Of a stretch of DNA of 64,000 nucleotides, positions 44,528-52,294 are shown piece by piece. Location: positions 3,701,001 to 3,765,000 of the forward strand of contig NZ_CP036433.1 of the NCBI RefSeq assembly GCF_007751035.1. The letters are read 5' to 3'. The number at the start of each line of letters is the position of its first letter. Within the stretch, counting starts at the first letter, position 1. A model generated the notes under the pieces. The model made no database searches. It saw nothing but the letters and a program-made list of their open reading frames with translations, and was not told where the DNA came from. The stretch is from Lignipirellula cremea. GTDB taxonomy: Bacteria; Planctomycetota; Planctomycetia; Pirellulales; Pirellulaceae. The translations under genes were made by a program, and so were the position numbers.

Positions 44528-47524
44528 TTATTTCTCGCGCGTCCGTGGGTCTGCGCCCGTGTCGATCAACAAGTATCCGCTCCAAAAGAACGGGTGCTCG
44601 GCGTTGATCGGGGTCGTGAATCCCGGCGCGTTGAGACGGGGCTCCTGATCAGGAATCAGGGGTTGATTCTGGGCGAGTTCTATTGCCCGTTGCCAGGAAT
44701 CCGAGGCTTTCAGATAGCCCAGTCCCTGGACGAACTCTCGCGTCATGTCGTTGGTGGTGGCTCCCCCGACACGCCACTGGCTCAGCAGAATCGTGCGGGC
44801 TCCGGTCGCCATCAAACCACAAGCGGCCAGGAAAATCTCATCGCCCGTACCGCCATGTCGGAGCGCTGCGGAAGCGGCAGTATGCATGCCGGGCAGGATG
44901 AGCTGTTCCGGACCCTGCCAGGGCAGTTGCAGCCAATCGGCCAGTTGGCTGCCCGCTTTCCCCTGGTCGACTTGCATTACCGACCACGCATAGGGCCCGG
45001 CGGGGAGATCTTCGATTTCACTGTAAACCACCAGCCGGTCAAATAACGAGCTGTACACCGCGGACGTCGTCGGCAGCCGATCGGGCACCCGGCCGACATC
45101 GTCAGCGACGGCCTGCAGGCCGGCCAGACCTTCTTCGGGCAGGTCGGATTTTTCCCGCGAGAACATCCGTCCCGCGACCACCCCGGTGCGGGGATGCGGT
45201 TTGACGCCGCGGCCGTCGGGGACGGCCAGCGAAAGCAGCGGGGCGCAGCGAACTTTGACCAGGCGATATAGGGGCAGCAGTCTGCCATCGTGTTTCGCAT
45301 GTAGTGCTTCAAACGGGGCGTACCAGAGCACGCCGTCGGGAATGATGACCAGTTCGTCGATCGCATCCCAGTCAATTGCCGGGTCATTGCCCAGCAAGGT
45401 GGATAGCAGCACGGCCGACTGCTGCTTCCAGTCTTCGTCCTGCAGCAACTCCAGGTCGACAGCCTGATTCTTGTCGTAGTGGCCAAACTGTTTGAGCAAA
45501 GCAGTCAAGCTGGCGGTCACGGCCGGCGGGCTGGGAATTTGCCAGTGGTGGAATGCGTCAGACGTCACCCACCAGGCGTAAACGTATCGGCTGCCGTGAA
45601 AGAACCCCAGCGCGGCTTGCCGAGGGCCCATGGTCGAGCGAATCTCCGCCAGCTCCCGTAATCGCGGAAACGCATAGTCTGAAGGTTCCCGTCGCAGCGC
45701 CAAATCGCGGAGCAAGGCTTCTTGTCCGGCGGCGATCGATAGCGACTGGTTCAGCAGCCCGGCCTGTTCAAGCTGCGTGGCTTCGTCGGCCGGCGTTGCC
45801 GGCAGGGCGGCCAGTTTGGCGGCGACCGCGGCGGCCTGGGTCTTCAACGCGGCATAGGCCGGATAACGCACCAGCAGGTCATTTCGCTGCAGTCGGGCCG
45901 TCTGGGTGAGCATGGCGTCGGGCGCTTCCAGGATCCACCGCAGCGAGACCAGCCGGCCTCCCAGCGGCAGGGAGCCAAAGAACCGACGTCGCCGGATGCG
46001 TTCGGTGATTTCGAATGCTAGATCGTGATCCTTCCGCGCGACGGCCAGTTCCAGCCAGTGTTCCAGCGGCAACGGAGTGGGAGTCATGAGAATGGCAAAG
46101 CATTCCAGCGGATTGAGAATCCAGTCTTTCGCGTCGGGGTCGCGCAGCAACTCGGCAAACAGCAAGCCAGCCACGCGCGGACTGACGGCCCCGTTGCGAT
46201 ACAACGTGTCAGCCAGCTGCAGCTGGAATAGCGTTAGCGAATGGTCCCGCTGGTTGGCGACGGCCGCGGTGAAGGCCGAATTGCCGGCGGGCTGCGCTCC
46301 TTTTTGATAATGGACGAGCGCCTGAAGGTATTGCCGTCGGGCGCCGATTTTTCCGGCCGCCATTTCGCTGCGACGCAGGCTGACGTCGGACTGTTCCAGG
46401 TATTCGGCGGCCGTCTGGGTTTGCCCGACAGCGGTCAGGTTGTCGGCGGCCAACAGACAGAGCGTTGCATGCAGGCTGGCGGAGCCTTTGGTGCGGGCCC
46501 ATTCGGTCGCGTTCTTCAGCGGGGCGAACGGCACGGCTTTATTGACGGCCTGGTGGGCCAGGGCCGCATAAGAAAACGCCTCTTCCATCACTTCGTAACG
46601 ATCGAAAACGGCGGCGGAGTACGTCGCTTCCAGCAGATAGGAAAGGGCCGCGTCGTACTTTTCCGCCTCGTAGTTCAGCTTCCCCAGTTCCAGCAAAGCG
46701 AACGCCGTTAAAGGATGGTCAAAACGATCCGCAATCAGCACGGCTTTGTTCAGCTCGGCCGCCGCTTCGGGCGTGCGGCCCGCAGCAGCGTACGCCAGTC
46801 CCAGCTGCAGGCTGATCCAGGAGGCGGACCAGTGGTTGGGCGGACCGGGCCGGCCAGCGAGCGCTTCCACCAGTTGCCCGGTGAGCGGGTCGTATTTGCA
46901 AGTGGGGCCCATGATTTCCCGGCGTCGACTCATGGCGACGGCCGTGCAGCGGACCACTTCGGGGACGCGCAAGGGAAAATAATGAGGCGGACGGATCACG
47001 CCGCCGGTGGCCAGGACGTTCTCATTATTGAACTGGCCCTGCAGGCTGACCATGCGGTCGGGGATGTTGGCGTAAGCAGGCGTCCGCAGACTGGCGCCCC
47101 AGGTAATCTGCGCCCGGGAGGACGGATTGCTGGAGGCGACCGAGTCCGGGAAGTTCACCCTGATCAGCCAGTTGCGATGCGAGTAGAACAGCTGCAGGGC
47201 GAAGTTGTAATTTTCCAGGGCGTGCTGCAGGTCGCCGGTCTGGTAGTAGCACTCGCCCAGCATGGTGAAGTAGCAGATCGAATCGACCCACAAACCTTCG
47301 GAACTGCGCACGCCCGTCTTGGCCGCTTCGCGAAAGGCCCGCAGCGCCGTTGAATAGTCGCCTGCGTTGAAGGGGCGAAAGGCCGTCAGATAGGCGTCGG
47401 TCGGCACGATCCGCGTAAAGTTATCCTGCTGGGCGCAGGCTATGCCGGGAGAAGAAAGGAGCATGGCGAAACAGATCGCACTGGTCAACGCGGGAACCAG
47501 GATCCAACGTCGCATGAAATGCAT
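44528..47524 (-). CDS. Secreted TPR protein with degenerate CHAT domain
   Basis: A 998-aa protein with a signal peptide (cleavage near ACA-QQ) and GAGGT before the ATG. Residues ~45-480 contain TPR-like repeats (LGECYYQTGDLQHALENYNFALQ, LGLAYAAAGRTPEAAAELNKAVL). The last ~300 residues have the CHAT caspase-like fold: ELVIIPDGVLWYAPFEAL, then TGARTILLSQWRVGGATT, and a C-terminal FFWSGYLLI. The catalytic dyad appears lost: the SAC-type cysteine position reads LPGMHT (877-882), and the histidine strand reads WSVMQVDQG (847-855). So the fold is supported but protease activity is doubtful. Confidence 0.82.
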   Translation of the reverse strand: MHFMRRWILVPALTSAICFAMLLSSPGIACAQQDNFTRIVPTDAYLTAFRPFNAGDYSTALRAFREAAKTGVRSSEGLWVDSICYFTMLGECYYQTGDLQHALENYNFALQLFYSHRNWLIRVNFPDSVASSNPSSRAQITWGASLRTPAYANIPDRMVSLQGQFNNENVLATGGVIRPPHYFPLRVPEVVRCTAVAMSRRREIMGPTCKYDPLTGQLVEALAGRPGPPNHWSASWISLQLGLAYAAAGRTPEAAAELNKAVLIADRFDHPLTAFALLELGKLNYEAEKYDAALSYLLEATYSAAVFDRYEVMEEAFSYAALAHQAVNKAVPFAPLKNATEWARTKGSASLHATLCLLAADNLTAVGQTQTAAEYLEQSDVSLRRSEMAAGKIGARRQYLQALVHYQKGAQPAGNSAFTAAVANQRDHSLTLFQLQLADTLYRNGAVSPRVAGLLFAELLRDPDAKDWILNPLECFAILMTPTPLPLEHWLELAVARKDHDLAFEITERIRRRRFFGSLPLGGRLVSLRWILEAPDAMLTQTARLQRNDLLVRYPAYAALKTQAAAVAAKLAALPATPADEATQLEQAGLLNQSLSIAAGQEALLRDLALRREPSDYAFPRLRELAEIRSTMGPRQAALGFFHGSRYVYAWWVTSDAFHHWQIPSPPAVTASLTALLKQFGHYDKNQAVDLELLQDEDWKQQSAVLLSTLLGNDPAIDWDAIDELVIIPDGVLWYAPFEALHAKHDGRLLPLYRLVKVRCAPLLSLAVPDGRGVKPHPRTGVVAGRMFSREKSDLPEEGLAGLQAVADDVGRVPDRLPTTSAVYSSLFDRLVVYSEIEDLPAGPYAWSVMQVDQGKAGSQLADWLQLPWQGPEQLILPGMHTAASAALRHGGTGDEIFLAACGLMATGARTILLSQWRVGGATTNDMTREFVQGLGYLKASDSWQRAIELAQNQPLIPDQEPRLNAPGFTTPINAEHPFFWSGYLLIDTGADPRTREK

Positions 47525-47900
47525 CGTTACCTCGCTGCTGTACCACGCACGTTAGCCAGACGGCGTGTGGGGATTCTGAACTCCGTCATCATAACGGATC
47601 CAGGCCCACGCTTCCCACGTTTTTTACGGGTAGCCGATGCATTCCCAAAAAACCGGACGTAGATAACGTCCGGAGCAGCCGTTCCTCTGGGCAACTTCGC
47701 TTTGGGAACGCGGGAGAAAGAACGTCGGTATTTTGCTCAACAGGAACCACGAAACCTGAGCGGCGCGAGCCGGCTGATCCTGTGAGCCGAACGCGCTAGC
47801 GTCGGGCCGTTCTTCTTCGTGATCAAACCGCCAATCTCTCCTGCAACGGCTGGAAGATAAAATGAGCGGGTTGAAAAATCGGCGTCGCGGAAAAGGGGAA

Positions 47901-47940
47901 CTCACGCAAAGGCGCGAAGGCGCAAAGAAGGAGGAAGAGG
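47901..47940. repeat. Short low-complexity direct repeat
   Basis: CGCAAAGGCGCGAAGGCGCA and following bases repeat an AAGGCGC-type unit. It lies in the otherwise gene-free stretch 47525-47943, just before the intron fragment. Confidence 0.5.
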
Positions 47941-47943
47941 TGT

Positions 47944-48205
47944 GAGAAGGAATTCGCCACGACCATTGTGGACGTTCCTCGACGCCAGGCAATCCGCCAC
48001 GCGCGCAGTCGTCAGAGCTACTGGCACATGGCGAAAGCCATTGCCAGCGGCGTCGGACTGACCAAGGCGTGGCTCGCAGAACAAGGACTGTTAAGCCTGA
48101 AGTCACTCTGGGCGCAGCTTGCTCCCCTTCGTAGAACCGCCGTATGCGGACCCGCATGTACGGTGGTGGGGGGGCCGGGCGGGGAAACCCGCCTGACTAC
48201 CCGAT
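47944..48205 (+). mobile_element. Group II intron, 5'-truncated copy
   Basis: Contains only the end of the intron-encoded protein and the 3' RNA domains. Domain V is at 48134-48168 (GAACCGCCGTATGCGG and CCGCATGTACGGTGGTG). Domain VI follows with a GAAA loop and the end CTACCCGAT at 48205, with the branch-point-like A seven bases from the 3' end. The 5' boundary is not clear. The 3' end lies 8 bases from the stop codon of the CbrC-like gene, in antisense. Confidence 0.8.
47968..48130 (+). pseudogene. C-terminal remnant of a group II intron reverse transcriptase/maturase
   Basis: Encodes RQAIRHARSRQSYWHMAKAI, then ASGVGLTKAWLAEQGLLSLK and SLWAQL, the usual C-terminal end of intron-encoded proteins. 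The reverse transcriptase and most of the maturase domain are missing. The stop codon expected just before domain V (kept as CGT-TGA in the second copy) is CGT-AGA here, so the frame runs through the ribozyme to 48225. Confidence 0.75.
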
Positions 48206-48212
48206 TATCCGG

Positions 48213-48755
48213 CTATGTGCATTGAAAGGTCCAATACTTCTTTGGGCAATGCAGGCACCGAAAGAGTGATACGCGATCTTCGCCACCCATCATGCCTTCA
48301 ATGCCGTATTCGATGGCACCATCGTTTTCGTAGCCCCACCATTCGAATCCGTCATACGAATCTGTGTAGGACTGACCAGCATCACCGATGAATTCTGTGA
48401 AGTCACCGCAACAATGTGGCCAGTCATCATTCTGAATGAAATTCGGCAAACGCGGGGTACGACGGTAATCGTCACACATTTCCACTGTCAGCGCAAACCT
48501 TTGATCCTGTGACTTGGTTCCTTTCGGATACCGCTCGTTGATCAAAGAGCTGATGAGTCGTTCGTTGTCTTTCTTGTAGATGTGCCGAAGCGGCAAGGTC
48601 TTGATGCAGTTTACACAGGAACGATCGGCCATCCCCCGATTATCTTCCGCGTAGAACGTGTATAGATCGGATTCTGACTGGCACCAATCACACGTTCCGC
48701 GTTCAGCGTAGTGGGCCATGATGTCATCGGAAATGTATGTGAAGATCGAGCCCAT
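48213..48755 (-). CDS. CbrC-like cysteine-rich protein
   Basis: A 180-aa protein resembling the CbrC (UPF0167, colicin E2 tolerance) family. It has Cys pairs CDWC, CVNC and CLHC suited to zinc binding, RTPRLPNFIQNDDWPHCCGDFTEFIGDAG in the middle (the typical R-T-P...W..HC.D segment), and WWGYENDG near the end. The start at 48755 is the longest; the ATG at 48719 (MAHYAERGTC) is also possible. The N-terminus may lack the usual FRYHPDP-type segment. It lies between two group II intron fragments. The function of the family is poorly known. Confidence 0.7.
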   Translation of the reverse strand: MGSIFTYISDDIMAHYAERGTCDWCQSESDLYTFYAEDNRGMADRSCVNCIKTLPLRHIYKKDNERLISSLINERYPKGTKSQDQRFALTVEMCDDYRRTPRLPNFIQNDDWPHCCGDFTEFIGDAGQSYTDSYDGFEWWGYENDGAIEYGIEGMMGGEDRVSLFRCLHCPKKYWTFQCT

Positions 48756-48863
48756 GATGTGTACGACGCTGATCTTGCCGGATAACGTCTAAAATCACCC
48801 GGTCGCGACGAGAGATTCTCCAATGTCAAAACGCCTGACTTCGCGACTCGCGTCCAACCCTTT

Positions 48864-49701
48864 GTGTACGCCCGGCACGGGCGTGATTTTATCGGGTGAA
48901 AGTCCCGTGTACGAGACAGGGAGTCTAAGGAGGTCAGTATACCAAATGATCGCTCCCATTGACAAAGTACGAGGTGAAGGCAACTGCGGAAGGGCGACCG
49001 ACCGTGGGGAGGAAGCCTGCGAATGCGTGCGTAAGTACCGGCCTGATTTCGCCGTCGGTCGCATTCTCACCCAAGCTGCGAGGTTACGAACAGAAACGTC
49101 CTACAAGGCCGGTTCGACCAGGCGAGTGAGCACAACATCACGAAGCCGTTCCCAGACGGTCGTTCAGGTAAAGGGCGAGCTTGTGCAGCGAAAGATCACG
49201 TTCTTATCCGGGGAGACCTGCCAGGCGGCTTGCGAGCCGTCGTTCGCCCCAGCGAGTAAGGCTTGCCTGAAAAGCTGGACCGCCGCGGAGCAATCCCCAG
49301 CGGGCGAGGCAGGAGTCAGCAGAGGTCGTAGTACCGATCCTCGAACGCCAATCGAGACGGGAAGGACCGAACCATGAAGTCCAAGGAGGAGCCATCGGTG
49401 AACTCGTTACGAGGGGACCGCTCCGAGCTAGCTGATCTGTATCGTTCAGACGACGTCGGCCCGGAGACCACAGGTTCATTGTCCCGACCGGGACGTACCG
49501 CACGGGCGCTGGTCGAGCAGCCAGCCTTGAGTCTGATCCGTGAGTTGCAAAGGGAAGCAGTGGTCGCTGCCGCCAGCACCGAACCTGTCTCTCGGACGTT
49601 ACTCGCGGCCCGGACTGAATTCCTTCGTTGAACCGCCGTATGCGGACCCGCACGTACGGTGGTGTGGGGGCCGGACGGGGAAACCCGTCCGGCTACCCGA
49701 T
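48864..49701 (+). mobile_element. Group II intron, internally deleted copy (~840 bp)
   Basis: The 5' end GTGTACG resembles the GUGYG consensus and is followed by the hairpin CGCCCGGCACGGGCG and TCGGGTGAAAGTCCCG, typical of domain I. GAAGGCAACTGC and GAGGAAGCCTGCG follow in the ribozyme body. Domain V is at 49630-49664, nearly identical to the first copy. Domain VI is GCCGGACGGG-GAAA-CCCGTCCGGC, ending CTACCCGAT at 49701. Domain IV holds only a short ORF, with no reverse transcriptase. The ribozyme ends look intact, so splicing with help in trans is conceivable. Confidence 0.8.
49374..49631 (+). CDS. Short ORF in intron domain IV, likely non-functional
   Basis: An 85-aa frame starting MKSKEEPSVNSLRGDRSE where intron proteins usually start and ending TEFLR with the TGA that overlaps domain V. 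It has no reverse transcriptase motif. It probably joins the start and end of a deleted intron-encoded protein or is unrelated filler. Confidence 0.3.
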   Translation: MKSKEEPSVNSLRGDRSELADLYRSDDVGPETTGSLSRPGRTARALVEQPALSLIRELQREAVVAAASTEPVSRTLLAARTEFLR

Positions 49702-49715
49702 TTCGGCGCGACGGC

Positions 49716-50168
49716 CTATGAGTGAGCCCAGACAGCAAGCACCCAGCAAGGCGGACTCGATCGAATAACTTCCTTATACCGCTCCGGCCACGTAATCTTG
49801 GCAGTTCTTGTCGCCTCCGCAAACTCGGGGCGGACACCCCCATCTTTACGGCGGTATTGGTCACAGTTGGCCTCTCCCCCGTGCCATCTTGATTCGAGAT
49901 CAACCAAGACAAGGGGTTGCTCTGCCTCATGAACCTTGCCTATGTCACAGATGTGCCCTTGAAGGGAACGCCTGATTCTATGGGGAATCCGATACTCCGT
50001 CTCTCGATCGCTAAAAGGTTCGCGGTCTTCAATGCGACATAGGTAGTCGAACCAACCTATCCCTTCCTCCGTCATCCGATAAGGCTCTAGCTTCGACCTC
50101 ACGTGTTCTTCAATGTCCCCGTACGCCACAGAGTATGGCACTAGTACGTAAACAAGATACTTAGACAT
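49716..50168 (-). CDS. Hypothetical protein
   Basis: A 150-aa protein beginning MSKYLVYVLVPYSVAYGDIEEHV, followed by YRMTEEGIGWFDYLCRIEDRE and a charged C-terminal half. No signal peptide or membrane helix is seen and no family is recognised. Its base composition is less GC-rich than neighbouring genes, which together with the adjacent intron suggests acquired DNA. Its stop codon lies 15 bases from the 3' end of the intron copy. Confidence 0.6.
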   Translation of the reverse strand: MSKYLVYVLVPYSVAYGDIEEHVRSKLEPYRMTEEGIGWFDYLCRIEDREPFSDRETEYRIPHRIRRSLQGHICDIGKVHEAEQPLVLVDLESRWHGGEANCDQYRRKDGGVRPEFAEATRTAKITWPERYKEVIRSSPPCWVLAVWAHS

Positions 50169-50397
50169 TACTCAGATGCCGAACTTGTTTATACAGCGAT
50201 CGTACTATTGCCTGTAGGCTGCAAAGTTGTCAGCCTAACACGCAGGCAATCCATTGCGGTAAGTTCAATGGTAGCAATTGGTTGCTTGGATTTCAAGTTT
50301 TGTTGTGCGCGATAGAATGTTCCCGCATGGCGCTCATCGGGAGCACGAGCCAGTCCCTCCGCCAGGGCGGATTGCCTGGCGGGGGGAGGCGGCGGGT

Positions 50398-51522
50398 TTA
50401 GAAGCTGTAGTCGTACAGGCGGTATTCCTGGCGGCGTTCGGCTCCGCCGCGTTCCAGCGTGCCGCGGGACAGCTGGTTGGATTCCAGCACCCAGGAGAAC
50501 TCCCCTTCTTTCACGCCCCAGGCGCGGACGTCGGGAACCAGCCGGGAGAGCAGCAGCAGCCCCACTCCCCAGCGCTGGTATTCCGGCAGGACGTTCGTGC
50601 TGATGACGCGCACCCTTTGGATGTGCTTCTTGGACATCAGCAGACGCAGGAAGCCGAACGGAAACAGGCTGCCGTCGATCTTTTTGATCGTCGGGTTGTA
50701 GTCGAGCAGCCCAAAAGCGACGCCGATCGGTTTGCCGTCGACTTCCGCCACGGTGGTCATTTCCGGCACGATCAGCCAGCGCAGGCTGGCGGCCATGTGG
50801 GTGCATTCTTTGTCGCTCATGGGGACGAAGCCCCAGGTGCCGACCATCGACTTGTTGTAAATATCCAGGAACATGCGGACGTCGTTCAGGAAGTTCTTCC
50901 GGTCGACTTTGCGGAGCGTGATTTTGAAACGCTTCTGGCATTCGCCGATCACCCAGCGGAGCTTCTCATCGATCGTGTCGAGCATATCGATATGGCCCCA
51001 GTAGGCGTACAGGTCTTCGACTTTTTCAAAGCCGTACGTCTCCCAGAGTACGGGGTAGTACTCGGGGTTGTAGGTCATCATAAAGGTGGGGGCCAGGTCG
51101 AACCGCTTGATCAGCAGGCCGACCGTATGGTTCAGCGAGGGATTCGCCGGGCCGCGGATCTTGCGGATATCCCGCGCGGCGAACCAGGCCTTCGCGGCGT
51201 CGAACAGGCCGTTGGCCGCTTCCTGGTCGTTGGTGCATTCGAAGAAGCCGATGAAGCCCAGCTGCTCTTTGTGCCGTTCGTTATGGTCGGCGTTGACAAT
51301 GGCCGCCACCCGACCGATCGGCTGGCCGTCGCGCAGCGCGAGGAACGTCTGGATCTCGGCCGCGTCGTAGAACGGGTGCTTCTTGTAGTTGACCAGTTCT
51401 TTCTGCTCCATCCGCAATGGGGGGATCCAGTTGGGATCGCCTTTGTAGATCTTCCAGGGCAGATTCAGAAAGAGCTTCTGATCGCGGCCGCCGGCGACAG
51501 GCCGGATCTCTAATTGTGACAT
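50398..51522 (-). CDS. GNAT-like acetyltransferase family protein
   Basis: A 374-aa protein from the ATG at 51522 with AAGGA upstream. It contains a GNAT-like core: QTFLALRDGQPIGRVAAIVN, FIGFFECTNDQEAANGLFDAA, and a second region VDGKPIGVAFGLLDYN followed by VLPEYQRWGVGLLLLSRL, which resembles the acetyl-CoA binding Q/RxxGxG/A segment. The length and the double core suggest a two-domain GNAT, a type common in planctomycetes. The substrate is unknown. Confidence 0.75.
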   Translation of the reverse strand: MSQLEIRPVAGGRDQKLFLNLPWKIYKGDPNWIPPLRMEQKELVNYKKHPFYDAAEIQTFLALRDGQPIGRVAAIVNADHNERHKEQLGFIGFFECTNDQEAANGLFDAAKAWFAARDIRKIRGPANPSLNHTVGLLIKRFDLAPTFMMTYNPEYYPVLWETYGFEKVEDLYAYWGHIDMLDTIDEKLRWVIGECQKRFKITLRKVDRKNFLNDVRMFLDIYNKSMVGTWGFVPMSDKECTHMAASLRWLIVPEMTTVAEVDGKPIGVAFGLLDYNPTIKKIDGSLFPFGFLRLLMSKKHIQRVRVISTNVLPEYQRWGVGLLLLSRLVPDVRAWGVKEGEFSWVLESNQLSRGTLERGGAERRQEYRLYDYSF

Positions 51523-51700
51523 GGGATCGTCCTTTTCCAGGGTGCCGCAGGTATCTTCGACGCGAGGCCGATCGGAGTCAAGGCGAGTGCAACGTGAACC
51601 GCCATCTCGTCCCTGGCGCCAGCAGGGGCCAGACGCACCCGGCAGGCTGGTGGTTTTGCGCCCCTGCGATCGATTGCGACGCACGCCCGAGAATCGCCGT

Positions 51701-52207
51701 TCAAGTCGTTTCCGCGCGCGAAGGCGTGAGTTCGCAAAGGGCCCACTGGCCGAAGTTTTCATCTACGCCGATTACCAGGCGTTCCGGGACGTCGACTCCC
51801 CGGGTCTTGAGGGCGGCCAGTAATCGTCCTGCCAGGTAGTGGGCGATCAGCTCGGCGGTCGTGTTGATGATCGGCAGCAGGATGCAGTCTTCCCGCGGGA
51901 AGACCCAGCGGCGATCTTCGAACCGGGCTTCGACCTCGCGTTCGGAGGCGTGGACTTCAATCGTGGGATGGCCGGTCGGCAGCAGCATCCGGTGGTCGAG
52001 CTCGGCGATAATCGCCTGGAGCTCGTCCCGCAGGGCGATGAAGTCGATCACGTAGGAGTTCTCATCCAGCGGCCCGCTGACCTCGGCCGACACCCTCCAG
52101 TTGTGGCCGTGCAGCCGCTCGCAGATATTGCCGTTGAAGGTGATAAAGTGCGCGGCGCTAAACACCAGCTGCTCTTTTTCCAGAAACACACGGTACGAGG
52201 CGGTCAT
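51701..52207 (-). CDS. queD: 6-pyruvoyl-tetrahydropterin synthase / QueD family protein
   Basis: A 168-aa member of the PTPS/QueD family. Zinc ligands are H20 (FSAAHF), H33 and H35 (RLHGHNW). C29 in NICERLHGH is the expected catalytic Cys, and the DHRML segment supplies the Asp-His pair. A late glutamate is in GVDENFGQW. The extra segment around residues 85-105 (EREVEARFEDRRWVFP) makes it longer than E. coli QueD and resembles a group seen in planctomycetes, so a role in pterin synthesis instead of queuosine is possible. A tgt gene is present at 25871. Confidence 0.85.
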   Translation of the reverse strand: MTASYRVFLEKEQLVFSAAHFITFNGNICERLHGHNWRVSAEVSGPLDENSYVIDFIALRDELQAIIAELDHRMLLPTGHPTIEVHASEREVEARFEDRRWVFPREDCILLPIINTTAELIAHYLAGRLLAALKTRGVDVPERLVIGVDENFGQWALCELTPSRAETT

Positions 52208-52294
52208 TCCAGAACTCTTCTTCTGCAGCAGACGGATCGCCTGCCAGGACGGGATTGGGGCCGCTGGCTATCCAGCGGAACGGCGGGCGAAAAC

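Noticed and set aside
47624-48157. 177-codon minus-strand frame across the intron fragment
   Set aside because: It runs antisense through the intron protein remnant and domain V and through low-complexity sequence.
47944-48205. Intron fragment as an intact mobile element
   Set aside because: No reverse transcriptase and no 5' ribozyme domains are present, so it is a remnant.
48795-48840. Possible upstream extension of the CbrC-like protein in another frame (FDIGESLVATG)
   Set aside because: It vaguely resembles the family's DPxATG segment, but it is followed by stop codons and needs a frameshift. Too short to support.
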